Source: CAZRXG01 sp964603985 (GTDB lineage Bacteria > Chloroflexota > Anaerolineae > Aggregatilineales > UBA3940). From it: a stretch of DNA of 28,632 bases. The notes under the pieces are model-generated. The model saw only the letters and a list, made by a program, of their open reading frames with translations. It had not been told where the DNA came from and searched no databases. Where the stretch lies: NCBI GenBank assembly GCA_964603985.1, contig CAZRXG010000045.1:1-28632 (forward strand), written 5' to 3'. Positions 13,699-24,470 of this stretch are shown one piece after another; the first letter of the stretch is position 1; the number at the start of each line of letters is the position of its first letter. The position numbers were made by a program, and so were the translations under genes.

Positions 13699-15957
13699 TT
13701 ACTCCTCCACCATCTTGTGGCTACGCCTGAAAAGGCCACTCAACGCCAACGCCAGTAATACGCCCGCCGAGATGCCACTGAGCACCGCGCCCACCTTCAC
13801 GCTGAGCGGGCGGTAAGCGAACTCGACGCTGTGCTGGCCCGCTTCGAGGGGCAGCGCCCTTAAGCCCACGTTGGCCCTCCACACCCCGACGCGCTGCCCA
13901 TCCACCATCGCCTGCCAGCCTGGGTAATCCATCTCACTGAGCACCAGCACGCCATCGGCGGGCGTGTCGACGCCTAACACGATCCCCTCCGGCTCATACC
14001 GCTCAACCTTCACCTGCGGATCGGCGGGCGGCTCGTCAGGGAGGTCGATGTCCGGCTCAGCTTCGAGGATCACCGTCCCCTGTATGTCAAATCCCGGATC
14101 GGCCAACCATCCAAGCGCCTGCCCCGCGTCCGGCGTGACCATGACGCGGTACGCCATCCACGCGCGCGGCATCGGGTCATCGATCTCGTGCAGGTACAAC
14201 GGCAGCGTCCCATCCTGCGCTTCAGCGCGGATCGTGCTGGGCACTTCCAGTTGCCGCCAATCGGTGAAGACGTACTTCACCCCCAACAACTGGTGCAGGC
14301 GGTACGGCGGCAGCCCATAATAAGCATCCAGCGTGCTCAACCTCAGCGGGCTGATGCCCCGAATATCCTGCAACCCGACCAGCGTGCCATAATTCTCACC
14401 CAACCCCAACCGTCCATCAACCCGGTACAGGCTTTTATCACTCAACGCAACCGGCACCAGGTCACTCAGCAGGTCACGCTCACTTGCCGGAATCGGCTCC
14501 CACTTGGTGCCCATCGTGTTGCTGAACAGGTCAAACACCACCAGCGCGATCACCGCCACCGACCACCATGCCCTCTGTGCCTCTCCGGATAACCACCCGC
14601 CGACGACCCACGTCAGCGTGGTCAGGATGCCAAGGAAGAAGAAGCCACGTTTCAGCGCGAACAGGTCAACCACCGGGAGCGCGCCATCTACGATCACGAT
14701 TTCCAACGCCAGCCCCCACGCCACCACACTCGCAATGCCAAGGATGCGGGCCAACCGCGCGCCATCCGGCAGGCCGCGTTGCAGCGACGCCACCCCCATC
14801 CCTGCCAGGATGGCGACGCTGTGCGCGACGAGGTAAGCCGCCCGTTCCTGCCCCCTGAACCACGAGAAGCCGGGCACCAGCAGGTAAGCCAACCGGTAAA
14901 TGATCGTCGCCCCTCCGAAGGACAACCCCAGCGCGATCAGCGCCACCACTCCCCAAAAGCGCGCCGATTCATGCCCGCGCCAGATCGCCACACCCACCAG
15001 CGCCAACGCGGCGATCCCACTGTACAACGGCGACCACACCGTTACCACGTTGGGGATCAGGAAGACGATCAGGTCCGTAAACGGGAACCCACCCGCCAGC
15101 GCATCGAAGCCATACCCGGCCCGGATCGTCAGGCGCGTGTACTCCAACCCCGGCAGCAGCTGCACCGCCGCCAACCCAAACCCCGGCCCCACCATTCCCA
15201 CCAGGGCCAATAACGTCGACTGCCACCCCATCCTCTGGCGGATCGCCCGGTGGACGGTGTATGCCACCAACGTGTACGTGAGCAGCAGGCTGGTCTGCGG
15301 GTGCCCCGCCGACAGGCTGATCCCCAACGCCAGCCCACTCAACGCCAGCCACGCCGGTCGCCATCTGCGAGGTTGCTCCTCGCCCCCTTCACCTTCCGAC
15401 GCCCTGTAAATCCCCAACAGCGCCAACGGCAGCCAGATGCCCGCCTCAAGGACCGCCAGTTGCAGCGGCGGGTAACCACTCAGGTATCCACCATAAGCCA
15501 GCGTGATCCCACTCACCAACCCCGCCACCCGCGACCGCGTGACCGTCCGCACAAAAAGGTAAGTCCACAGCGCACCCGGCCAATAATGCGCGACGGCCTC
15601 AAACTGGAGGGCCGCATAACTCCATCCTCCCAGCAGGCGACTGACGGCAATGGTGATCAGCCGGGGCGGGTAGAACGTCGCCGCCTGCGTGTCGGCGATG
15701 AAGGGCAGCCCGGCATAATTGTACGGGTTCCACAACGGCACCTCACCGGCCAGCAAGCGTCTCGCCTGGTACGCCCCAAACGCCACGAACTGCCCGGAGA
15801 AGTCCCCCTCCGGCAGCGAGACCTGATCGGCGGGGTTGGGCGTCAGCACGCGCCAGAAGTAGAAAGCCCACGCCAGCGTCAGCGTCAGAATCGCCGCTGC
15901 ATCGGCCCGGCCGGGTTTTTCTTCCAACCATGCGCGTGCACGCTCAAGCCATGTCAT
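13699..15957 (-). CDS. YfhO-like multi-pass membrane protein
   Basis: A 752-residue membrane protein with a helix at about 20-38, many further segments to about 470, an extracytoplasmic domain (about 480-715) and a final helix (about 720-742) before RRSHKMVEE. The N-terminal loop GDFSGQFVAFG and the following PLWNPYNYAGLPFIADTQ match the GT-C-like N-terminal region of YfhO-type proteins. The phrase DYPGWQAMVDG and the late AGQHSVEFAYRP are typical of their C-terminal part. YfhO in Firmicutes is linked to glycosylation of lipoteichoic acid; the acceptor here is unknown. It is the last gene of the tight operon; its ATG overlaps the stop of the preceding gene by four bases (ATGA). Confidence 0.82.
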   Translation of the reverse strand: MTWLERARAWLEEKPGRADAAAILTLTLAWAFYFWRVLTPNPADQVSLPEGDFSGQFVAFGAYQARRLLAGEVPLWNPYNYAGLPFIADTQAATFYPPRLITIAVSRLLGGWSYAALQFEAVAHYWPGALWTYLFVRTVTRSRVAGLVSGITLAYGGYLSGYPPLQLAVLEAGIWLPLALLGIYRASEGEGGEEQPRRWRPAWLALSGLALGISLSAGHPQTSLLLTYTLVAYTVHRAIRQRMGWQSTLLALVGMVGPGFGLAAVQLLPGLEYTRLTIRAGYGFDALAGGFPFTDLIVFLIPNVVTVWSPLYSGIAALALVGVAIWRGHESARFWGVVALIALGLSFGGATIIYRLAYLLVPGFSWFRGQERAAYLVAHSVAILAGMGVASLQRGLPDGARLARILGIASVVAWGLALEIVIVDGALPVVDLFALKRGFFFLGILTTLTWVVGGWLSGEAQRAWWSVAVIALVVFDLFSNTMGTKWEPIPASERDLLSDLVPVALSDKSLYRVDGRLGLGENYGTLVGLQDIRGISPLRLSTLDAYYGLPPYRLHQLLGVKYVFTDWRQLEVPSTIRAEAQDGTLPLYLHEIDDPMPRAWMAYRVMVTPDAGQALGWLADPGFDIQGTVILEAEPDIDLPDEPPADPQVKVERYEPEGIVLGVDTPADGVLVLSEMDYPGWQAMVDGQRVGVWRANVGLRALPLEAGQHSVEFAYRPLSVKVGAVLSGISAGVLLALALSGLFRRSHKMVEE

Positions 15958-18194
15958 GGCCCCTCCACCGTGATCGTTCCAACCGGGACGGCCTGGTCGG
16001 GGTAAGGGGATCCATCAGCATCGAACGCCGGGACGCGAGCATATGCCGGGTCATTTGCATCGTACAACCCAACCAGAATCCGGTACTCACCTGCCGGTAA
16101 ATCGGCGGGCAGTTGCAGGCGATGCACGTCTTTCACCCGGCACGCGATTCTCCACAACGTCGTCGGGTAATCACCATTGAGCGGCGGCCCATCAGCCTGC
16201 GCGCCGATCTTCCCCTCTGCACTCACCAGGTGCACGAACACCGTCAGGCTCGTGGGTGTGCTGCTGCGATGATCCCAATACAGCGCCACCGGGATTGTAT
16301 CTCCCGGCCGGTGCCGGGGCGCTGGCTGCTCGACCCACAGGTCGGCCAACTCTCCAAAAGTGGCCCTGTGGACGGCCTCCTCCGGGATGGCACTGCCGCA
16401 CGCTTCCGCCTCGACGGGGTAAGCCACGCCCGCCTCGACGATCACGCTGCCCATCTCCACGCCGCTGGCCGCCACCGCTGTGAGCGTGTTATAACGCCCA
16501 TCCTCATCCCAGGTCGCAACCCCTATCAGAACCCGCACCACCGTCGGCGCTTCGAACGCCGGGTCAAGCTCGATTGAGTAGCTATCCCTGACGATCTCAC
16601 CCGGCTGCATGCGACTTGTCGGCAGCGCACCCGCCCCCGGATAACTGTCGATCTTGCCTATCTCGACCACGTCTCGCCCCAGCGCGTGCAGGTAAATGCT
16701 ATAATTCTCATCGAGCGGCCTGGCCGCCCTCCAATAGACCGTGACCGGCACGCGCCCACCTTCCTGCACCGTGACCGACTCCATCTCAACGCCCACCAGC
16801 TCCAACCCCTCAAAGTCCGCACCGACCGGGGTCGCCGTTTCCGGCAGCTTCTCCACGACCGCCGGCAGCGCGTACGTCGGCACGATGTACCGGAAGGGCG
16901 CAGCGACGGCAACGGCGAGCATCGGCACACCAATCAGCACCACGCCCCCAACGCGCCAACGCTGCGGCAACCAACTCAGCAAGCCATAAGCCATCAACCC
17001 ACCAATTACACCCATCACGGGGAACATCAACCGTCCCTGCGACGCATACGTGGTCAGCGTCCAGCGCACCACGCCGACGAACACGATCAACACCTGAAGC
17101 GCCAGCAACCCCGGGATCAACAGGTTCCCCCAGGCTTTCTCCCGGACGGTCACCACGACCCACGCGGCGAGGCCGATCACCGCCAGCAGCGAGATCGCAG
17201 CATAAAAGACGTACACCCCACCATCAGCCAGGATGTTCACCGCCCCGAACAGCGCCCAATAACTGACCCAGAAGCCATACCACTCATGGCGCAGCGCCCA
17301 CAACCCAATTTCACGCCCCCCCGCGACGGCGACGTGGGTCTCCAGGCCCAACAGTTCACCGTACAGCACGACGTTGCGGATGTACCACCAACTGCTCAAC
17401 GCCAACCAGGCTCCGGCCAACCCCACTCCCGTGCCGATCACCTGTCTCCACTCTTTCGTCCGCAGGCCATGAATCAGCAGCACCAGGCCGGTCAACGGGA
17501 GCAGCGTCAGCCCACTGATCTTGGTGATCGTCGCCAACGCGACGACGACCGCCAGCGTCACCGCCCTGCGCATCGTGATGCCTTCTTTCAACACCCGCAC
17601 CAGCAGCAGCAACGTCCACGTGCTGAGCAGCACGATCAGGTTGTCATTGTTAACCGACCCCGCGATGAACACGAACATCGGATTGAAGGCCGCCAACGCC
17701 ATCGCCATCGCGGCGACCCACCGCCTGTCCGGCCAGATGGCGCGCACCAGCGCCTGGCAGAGAACCACGCTCGCTGTCCCCAACGCGACGCTGAGGAAGC
17801 GTATCAGGTGGACGGCCAAGACGGTGCCCCTCCAGGGGAAGTCCTCCGCCTCCGTGTGGATGATCATGTTCTTATTGTCCGGGTCGAGGGGAACACCCAG
17901 CTTGGCGTGCGGGTTGAGCCACCTGATCGTCTCCAGGTCGCCCGTGTCGATCCAGAAGGTCAACCCCGCGCCGAGCAGGTAATAAAGCGGCGGCTGGCTG
18001 CCTTCCTGCTCCCACATCGTTTCGACGCCCGGCTGCTGCACCGGCAGCCGCCCCCTGTTCGCGATGTGCTGCACGACCGGGTAATGAAAGATCTCATCCG
18101 ACGCCTCAAACACCGGCATGACGAGGCTGTAAGTCATCCCCAGCACCACGAACAGCACGCCGATCAGCAGTACTTCCGGGCGCTCACGCATCAT
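15954..18194 (-). CDS. GT-C-like membrane glycosyltransferase with two C-terminal beta domains (paralogue 1)
   Basis: A 746-residue protein resembling DUF2142/GT39-type enzymes, which use polyprenyl-phosphate sugars outside the membrane. After the first helix it has EASDEIFHYP (Asp33-Glu34, the likely catalytic acidic site) and QEGSQPPLYY (63-72). About ten helices run to about 440. Two beta-rich modules follow (about 480-595 and 625-742), each with the pattern V-x-[LV]-Y-W then a strand ending in [LV]-H-[AL]; these look like carbohydrate-binding modules. It shares this whole architecture with the gene upstream. Both of its ends overlap neighbours by four bases, a sign of coupled translation. 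The sugar and acceptor are unknown. Confidence 0.8.
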   Translation of the reverse strand: MMRERPEVLLIGVLFVVLGMTYSLVMPVFEASDEIFHYPVVQHIANRGRLPVQQPGVETMWEQEGSQPPLYYLLGAGLTFWIDTGDLETIRWLNPHAKLGVPLDPDNKNMIIHTEAEDFPWRGTVLAVHLIRFLSVALGTASVVLCQALVRAIWPDRRWVAAMAMALAAFNPMFVFIAGSVNNDNLIVLLSTWTLLLLVRVLKEGITMRRAVTLAVVVALATITKISGLTLLPLTGLVLLIHGLRTKEWRQVIGTGVGLAGAWLALSSWWYIRNVVLYGELLGLETHVAVAGGREIGLWALRHEWYGFWVSYWALFGAVNILADGGVYVFYAAISLLAVIGLAAWVVVTVREKAWGNLLIPGLLALQVLIVFVGVVRWTLTTYASQGRLMFPVMGVIGGLMAYGLLSWLPQRWRVGGVVLIGVPMLAVAVAAPFRYIVPTYALPAVVEKLPETATPVGADFEGLELVGVEMESVTVQEGGRVPVTVYWRAARPLDENYSIYLHALGRDVVEIGKIDSYPGAGALPTSRMQPGEIVRDSYSIELDPAFEAPTVVRVLIGVATWDEDGRYNTLTAVAASGVEMGSVIVEAGVAYPVEAEACGSAIPEEAVHRATFGELADLWVEQPAPRHRPGDTIPVALYWDHRSSTPTSLTVFVHLVSAEGKIGAQADGPPLNGDYPTTLWRIACRVKDVHRLQLPADLPAGEYRILVGLYDANDPAYARVPAFDADGSPYPDQAVPVGTITVEGP

Positions 18195-20464
18195 TCACTC
18201 ACCCGCAAGTCTGTCAACAGCACGAAGTCATCCACCAACCGCCCATCCTCGGTGACCAACTGCAGCCGCTCGATCTCACCCGCCTCATTCATCCAATAGA
18301 CGGCCACCTGAATCTTATATTCTCCCGGCGGCGTGTCCTGCGCAAGCGTCAACCTGTACGTATCCTCTACGGTCTCTCCCTGCGTCCATGCGGCAGTGGG
18401 CAGATCTCCATCCAACGGCCAACTATCTTCCTGCCCATAACGACGCATCTCCGGCCCCAACACCTGCACCGAGATCGTGTAATTCCTGTCCATCTCTCTC
18501 AAGCCACGCCAGTACAGCGTCAGCGTGACCGTCTCCTGCGGGCGCGCTTCACGGGTGTCCAGCCTGTAACCGATCAACTCCATCTCATCCCCAAAGTTGA
18601 ACCAGACCGGATTCGGCAGGTTGTCCGCATCGGCGCGCGCCAACAGGTCTACCCACCCGACTGTGACCGCGTTCCCTCCCTCCGCGAGCGTCATCCGCTC
18701 GCAGGCCGGGCAGGTGGCATAATCGTACAACCCGACCTTGATCTCCAACCGCTCCGGCGCATAAGCCGACGCACTGGTCGGCACCACGTAAGCATCCGCC
18801 CAACGATAACCCGGCTCAAGATCGTCCGTTGCGATCAACCCCACGCCGGGGTAAGTATCCCGCTGTCCGGCCACGAACCCGGCACTATCCTCCAGGTGGA
18901 CGAAGACGCTCCAGTTGCGCTCCATCGGCGCGAGGCTCTCCCAGTACAGCGTCAACCTGACCGGCTCACCGGGCTGCACCTCCACCGTGTTCACCCTGTA
19001 ACCCAACAGCCGCATCACTGGCCGCTCAGATCCGGGCGGGACGAAGTCATGGGCGGCCTCACCCGGCAGCTCTGCGACTGGCTCCGGCAGCCTGTAAGCG
19101 GGCACGATCCACGCGAAGGGCGCAACGACCGTCAGCGCCACCATGAACACCAGCACGCTCCCCGTCATCCACTGCCCCAGGCGATCCGGCATCCACGCGC
19201 CTAACCCGGCCATGAACCACAGCCCAATCACACTGATCGCCGAAAAGACCAGCCGCCCCTGCGACGACCACGTGATCCTGGCCCAACTTACGGCCAACGG
19301 CACGATCACGCCCACGATCCACAACAGCGAAAGCAGCATTGGGGCCCAGGCCCGCAGCCCGAACCCCTCCCGGCGTGCCTTGCCCACCAGCGTGATCACC
19401 ACCCCTGCGGCGCTCACCACGACCAGCGTGTTGAGGACGCTGTATATCCAACCCGGCATCGGCACGTTGACCCCACCAAACAGCCCCCAATAGCTCTGCA
19501 TGAAGCCATGCCGCTCTCCCCACAATTGCGCCAGCGACGCCGGGCGCGCGCGCTGCCCCAGGATCGCGATGAAGGCGTTCAATCCCAACACGTCACCGTA
19601 CAACCTCCAGTTGCGGTAATACCACCACCCACCAATGGCCACCGCGATCAGGACGATGACCGGCCCTTCGAAGAAGAACGTCTGCCACCGTTTTCGCCTC
19701 CACGCTGCGTAAGCCATCGTCAGCCCTGCCAACGCAAACTGCGCCAGCACGCTGGCCTTGGTCAGCGCGCTCAGGCCCAGCACGACCCCCAGCGCGACGG
19801 CATGGCGCATCGTCGGGTGGCCTTCGTCCGCCTCCCGCAGGATGTGCAGCATCAACCACAGCCCCACCGCCGCGAGCAGCGTCGCCAGGTTATCATTGTT
19901 GATCGCCCCACTGACGAAGGCGAACATCGGCGTGAAGGCCACCGCCGCCGCCCCTGCCAGCGCCAACCAGCGCTTCTCCGGGAAGATCTCCTGTCCGATG
20001 CGGTATGTGAAGTAAATCGCCCCGGTGCTCATCAGCACCGACATCAGCCTCACGATGTGCACCGCCAACGTCGTCCCTCGCCAGGGCCACTTTTCTCGCC
20101 CCCGATTGTGGACGATCAGGTTAACGTTGCCATCTTCTGTGACGATGCCATTGTCAACGTGTGGGTTGAGACGCCGCACCTCATCCATGTCCGACGTGTC
20201 AATCCAGAACGTCACCGCCGCGCCGGTGTAATAATAAAGCGGCGGCTGACTGCCCTCCTGCCTCCAGGGGCCGGGGTTCTCCGGGTCCTGCACCGGCAGG
20301 CCATTGCCATCGGCGAGGGTCTTGACCATCGGGTAATGCCAAAGCTCATCCGACATCTCAAAGAGCGGCGTCACGACGCTGTAGATGCCCGCCAGCACTG
20401 CAAACGCGCCCAGCAGGACGATCAGGAGTGGGTTTTGGACTATCCAGCCCTTAAATGTGTTCAT
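18191..20464 (-). CDS. GT-C-like membrane glycosyltransferase with two C-terminal beta domains (paralogue 2)
   Basis: A 757-residue paralogue of the following gene. Shared landmarks are EMSDELWHYP (Asp39-Glu40), LPVQDPENPGPW, RQEGSQPPLYY (69-79), a WPWRGT[TL]LAVH segment after the first loop, and GAINNDNL, which matches GSVNNDNL in the other copy. Two C-terminal beta modules (about 480-600 and 635-755) carry RLTLYWESL and TLTLYWRGL. The pair looks like a tandem duplication followed by divergence, perhaps to handle different sugars or acceptors. It overlaps the preceding GT4 gene by one base (TGATG) and the next gene by four. The assignment to a GT-C fold rests on these motifs and the membrane topology. 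Confidence 0.8.
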   Translation of the reverse strand: MNTFKGWIVQNPLLIVLLGAFAVLAGIYSVVTPLFEMSDELWHYPMVKTLADGNGLPVQDPENPGPWRQEGSQPPLYYYTGAAVTFWIDTSDMDEVRRLNPHVDNGIVTEDGNVNLIVHNRGREKWPWRGTTLAVHIVRLMSVLMSTGAIYFTYRIGQEIFPEKRWLALAGAAAVAFTPMFAFVSGAINNDNLATLLAAVGLWLMLHILREADEGHPTMRHAVALGVVLGLSALTKASVLAQFALAGLTMAYAAWRRKRWQTFFFEGPVIVLIAVAIGGWWYYRNWRLYGDVLGLNAFIAILGQRARPASLAQLWGERHGFMQSYWGLFGGVNVPMPGWIYSVLNTLVVVSAAGVVITLVGKARREGFGLRAWAPMLLSLLWIVGVIVPLAVSWARITWSSQGRLVFSAISVIGLWFMAGLGAWMPDRLGQWMTGSVLVFMVALTVVAPFAWIVPAYRLPEPVAELPGEAAHDFVPPGSERPVMRLLGYRVNTVEVQPGEPVRLTLYWESLAPMERNWSVFVHLEDSAGFVAGQRDTYPGVGLIATDDLEPGYRWADAYVVPTSASAYAPERLEIKVGLYDYATCPACERMTLAEGGNAVTVGWVDLLARADADNLPNPVWFNFGDEMELIGYRLDTREARPQETVTLTLYWRGLREMDRNYTISVQVLGPEMRRYGQEDSWPLDGDLPTAAWTQGETVEDTYRLTLAQDTPPGEYKIQVAVYWMNEAGEIERLQLVTEDGRLVDDFVLLTDLRVSE

Positions 20465-21609
20465 CAGGCCATCAGGTTATGGAAGTAATCCATGGTTCGC
20501 CGCGCGATGCTTTGCCAGCTAAAATGCTCATTTGCCTGCCTCGCCGCCCGCTCCAGCGACTGCCGGTACGCCGCATCTTCCCACACTTTAAGGATGGCCT
20601 CCGCCAGCGCATCGGCGTCGTTCGGCGGCACCACCTCAACCACCCCCTCAAGCTCCGGCGCATCCGTCTGCGGCTGCGTCGTCACAATCGCCCGCCCATG
20701 CGCCAGCGCAGCCATCAACGTTCCCCTCCGCAGCGATACGCCGTCCATGTAAGGCAGAGCGGTCACGTCACTGGCATAGAAGTTCGCACTCACCTGCTCA
20801 TCTTCCACGAACCCCGTCCACGTGACCCGCTCACCCAGGCCATGCCTCTCAATTAGAGCATCAACCCGCTCTCCGTACCTGACGTTTGTCGGGTCACTTG
20901 ACCCCGCTCTCCCACCGATCATCACCAGTCTGGCCGGAACCCCCTGCGCGATCAACCCGGCCAACGCCCCTACCAGCACCAACCCGCCCTTACTCTCATT
21001 CAAAAAGCCAAAGTAGCTGATCAGCAGCTCATCCGGCCCAACGCCCATTCCCGCCCGCCACGCCTGCCGGTCGTAACCCGGCGGCGGTGTGGTCGCGACG
21101 TTGCTGCCAATGGGAATCCACCGCACGCCCGGGATGTGCCACGCCTCCCTCAGCGTGACCTCATCCGCCCTGTCTGTGGCGATCACGCCATCTGCATCAC
21201 GGGCCAGCTTGCGCACAATCCAGCGCCGCATCGGCCCCGCCTTGGGGAACAGGTAAGGCACGCGCAGGTCATGGAACGTCACCACGACGGGGGTCTGTGA
21301 TATACACTTCGGCAGCCGGTGAATCACCGGGTGCATGTCATAAGCCGCCGTCTGAAACTGGAGGTTGAGCACCTCGATCTGCTTCTCATCCACCCACTCG
21401 CGGATCGCCCGCGTCGTATGCCACCCCCAACGCTCACCCACCACCGGCGACACTTCGATGCCCGTCTCATCCGCTCCCCGGACTCTCTCCCGCGTGAACA
21501 CGAACACGTGATGCCCCATGTCGGCCATCGCCCGCGCCACCTCACGCGTGAAAGCGCCCACGCCTCCCTGCATGGGCGGGTATTCCCCGGTCACGAACCC
21601 AACGCGCAC
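20464..21609 (-). CDS. Glycosyltransferase family 4
   Basis: A 381-residue cytoplasmic GT-B enzyme starting at GTG. The N-terminal acceptor half begins MRVGFVTGEYPPMQGGVGAF, with the glycine-rich loop usual for GT4. The donor half has ISYFGFLNESKGG, where GT4 proteins bind the nucleotide sugar, then RLVMIGG. Where GT4 enzymes usually have the E-x7-E motif, this protein has YMDGVSLRRGTLMAALAHG, so the first Glu is replaced; some GT4 subfamilies look like this. The linkage formed is unknown. The next upstream gene (GT2) ends 7 bp before its start and it overlaps the following gene by one base, so it is within the operon. Confidence 0.88.
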   Translation of the reverse strand: MRVGFVTGEYPPMQGGVGAFTREVARAMADMGHHVFVFTRERVRGADETGIEVSPVVGERWGWHTTRAIREWVDEKQIEVLNLQFQTAAYDMHPVIHRLPKCISQTPVVVTFHDLRVPYLFPKAGPMRRWIVRKLARDADGVIATDRADEVTLREAWHIPGVRWIPIGSNVATTPPPGYDRQAWRAGMGVGPDELLISYFGFLNESKGGLVLVGALAGLIAQGVPARLVMIGGRAGSSDPTNVRYGERVDALIERHGLGERVTWTGFVEDEQVSANFYASDVTALPYMDGVSLRRGTLMAALAHGRAIVTTQPQTDAPELEGVVEVVPPNDADALAEAILKVWEDAAYRQSLERAARQANEHFSWQSIARRTMDYFHNLMA

Positions 21610-21616
21610 CTGACCG

Positions 21617-22540
21617 TCACCCCTTCAGACCCGACCGCAGCACCTGCCAGTACGCCCGGACGCGCGCCCCTCGCATCGCGCGCTTGTGTCCGAGCAACCA
21701 TTTGCCCGCCTCAAGTCCCAACTGCCAGGCGTAATTCCCCAACAGAAACAGGCGCAGGACAAAGGCCACACCCACCCCATGATGCTTGCGGAAGTAACGT
21801 ATCTTACTGCTGTGGAAGTAAATGTCCCGCTGCGCCACCACCTGCTCACTGCTCTTACCACCGTGGTGGACAATCTGCGCCTCCGGATAATAGACCACCT
21901 CCCAGCCTACCGCCTTGATGCGCCGCTGCCAATCAAGCTCTTCCGAGTACATGAAGAAGCCCTCATCCATCATCCCGACCTGCTCGATGGTCTCCCCCCG
22001 CACCAGCACCGCCGCTCCCTGTACCCAATCAACCGCAACGGTCTCATCATCCTCGTGGTCGAGCATGTAGTAGTGATCGAGCACCTTCTGCGGCGCGTGC
22101 GGCTGGAGCCAGGTGCTCTCGAAGAACGCCGTCCTCAGCGTCGGGAAGCGCCGCCGCGACGACTGCACGCTTCTATCTTCATTGAGCAACTGCGGCCCGA
22201 TCGCCCCCACTTTCGGGTGCCCATCCATGTAGGCAACCATCTTCTCCAGCGCCGAACCCAATACCCTGGTGTCGGGATTCAAGAGCAGCACGTGCCGTCC
22301 CCGGCTGGCCTCTATGCCGATGTTGTTGCCTCTGGTGAAGCCTACGTTGGTGCCCGGCTCGATGAGCGTCACCTGGGGGAACGCTTCTCGCAGCATGTCC
22401 GGTGTGCCATCCGACGACGCCGAGTCCACCACGATCACCTCTACGCTCAATTCGCCGCCCGCCCGGATCGACGCGAGGCACTCACGCAGCAGGTCACGCA
22501 CGTTCCAACTGACGATCACAATGGACAGGTCGGGCTGCAT
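21617..22540 (-). CDS. Glycosyltransferase family 2 (rhamnosyltransferase-like)
   Basis: A 307-residue GT-A enzyme. SIVIVSWNVRDLL opens the fold, VVDSASSDGT carries the first nucleotide-binding Asp, LNPDTRV holds the DxD-type metal site, and FFMYSEELDWQRR the catalytic-base region; all are intact. The order and the length of about 300 residues match WbbL-type enzymes, many of which transfer rhamnose. That fits the gmd-rmd genes upstream, but the actual donor is inferred. A hydrophobic stretch near 255-275 may associate it with the membrane. It is the first gene of the tight glycosyltransferase operon and has its own promoter about 60 bp upstream. Confidence 0.9.
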   Translation of the reverse strand: MQPDLSIVIVSWNVRDLLRECLASIRAGGELSVEVIVVDSASSDGTPDMLREAFPQVTLIEPGTNVGFTRGNNIGIEASRGRHVLLLNPDTRVLGSALEKMVAYMDGHPKVGAIGPQLLNEDRSVQSSRRRFPTLRTAFFESTWLQPHAPQKVLDHYYMLDHEDDETVAVDWVQGAAVLVRGETIEQVGMMDEGFFMYSEELDWQRRIKAVGWEVVYYPEAQIVHHGGKSSEQVVAQRDIYFHSSKIRYFRKHHGVGVAFVLRLFLLGNYAWQLGLEAGKWLLGHKRAMRGARVRAYWQVLRSGLKG

Positions 22541-22603
22541 GGGGCCTCCGGCAAAAGAGCGGCCTTGACTGCGCCGCTCACGTGCTCCATTCGACGGCGG
22601 GCG

Positions 22604-22633
22604 ATTATAGCGCCGGATTCCTCACGTCGCTAA
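22604..22633 (-). promoter_or_regulatory. Promoter of the glycosyltransferase operon
   Basis: On the minus strand: a perfect -10 TATAAT (22604-22609), an 18-bp spacer and a weak -35 TTAGCG (22628-22633) that lies in the last codons of tatD. The predicted leader is about 55 nt. It would let the GT2-to-YfhO genes be expressed separately from rmd-gmd-tatD. Confidence 0.5.
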
Positions 22634-23437
22634 GCCAACCCCAAAGAGGGCCACCGCATTCTGCGTGGTCTGTTCCGCGATTGTCGCCAGGTCGACGCCG
22701 CGCACCTCGGCCAGCTTTTCAGCCACGTACCGCACGTAAGCCGGTTCATTGCGCCTGCCCCGGCGCGGGTGTGGGGCCAGGAAGGGCGCATCCGTCTCCA
22801 CCAGGACGCGGTCCGCCGGGGCATTGTGCGCCACGCGCCGCATCTCATCGGCCTTCTTGAACGTGATCGGCCCCGTGAACCCCAGGTAAAATCCCAGCCT
22901 GAGCGCGACCTGTGCGTCCTCCCACGTCGCCGAGAAGGAATGCAGCACGCCTGGGCGATCCTTCAGTTCCGACGGCAGCCCCCTGTCAACCCACCCGCTC
23001 AACAGGTCAAGCATGTCTTCGGTTGATTCCCGGTTGTGCAGAATAACCGGTAATCTGAGTCTGGCCGCCAGGTCAAGCTGGGCGTTGAGCCAGATGTGCT
23101 GTGTCTCCCTGGGCGTGTTGTCCCGGTAATAATCCAGCCCAATCTCGCCGATTGCCACCACTTTCGGATGCCTGGCGAGCTCGCCGATCTGCTCCAGTGC
23201 CCGCTCCGGCGATCCCCCACCCGATCCAATGCTGTTGGGGTGCACACCGACCGCCGCGTATACGGCCGGGTAGCGGTCGGCCAGCGCCAGCGCCCGGCGG
23301 CTGGACTCCACGTCGATCCCCGGCACGACGATGCGCGCGACGCCCGCCTCGGCTGCCCGGCGGACGACTTCATCCCGGTCGTCGTCGAAGTGGCTAAAGT
23401 CGAGGTGACAGTGGGTATCAACCAGCGTGAAAGTCAT
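22622..23437 (-). CDS. tatD: TatD-family metal-dependent hydrolase
   Basis: A 271-residue TIM-barrel metallohydrolase. TatD proteins are Mg2+-dependent 3'-5' DNA exonucleases. All family metal ligands are present: His9 and His11 in DTHCHLD, Glu98 in GEIGLDYY, His134 in VILHNRES, His166 in LHSFS and Asp216 in ETDAPFLAP. Length and motif order are normal, with no signal peptide. It lies 25 bp after gmd and 81 bp before the GT2 gene, so it may be cotranscribed with the sugar genes. No functional link to polysaccharide synthesis is known, and it is probably a passenger in the operon. Confidence 0.93.
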   Translation of the reverse strand: MTFTLVDTHCHLDFSHFDDDRDEVVRRAAEAGVARIVVPGIDVESSRRALALADRYPAVYAAVGVHPNSIGSGGGSPERALEQIGELARHPKVVAIGEIGLDYYRDNTPRETQHIWLNAQLDLAARLRLPVILHNRESTEDMLDLLSGWVDRGLPSELKDRPGVLHSFSATWEDAQVALRLGFYLGFTGPITFKKADEMRRVAHNAPADRVLVETDAPFLAPHPRRGRRNEPAYVRYVAEKLAEVRGVDLATIAEQTTQNAVALFGVGLAT

Positions 23438-23462
23438 GGCGGCGGCGGATAAGAAGATCCAC

Positions 23463-24431
<969 letters not shown>

Positions 24432-24470
24432 TGGTTTTCCTCCTGTGGCTGAGCTTCGTAAGCCGGGGGG

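Noticed and set aside
16686..18299. 537-codon plus-strand frame opposite the GT-C-like gene
   Set aside because: The product is an Arg/His/Gln/Pro-rich antisense artefact that crosses the boundary between two well-supported minus-strand genes.
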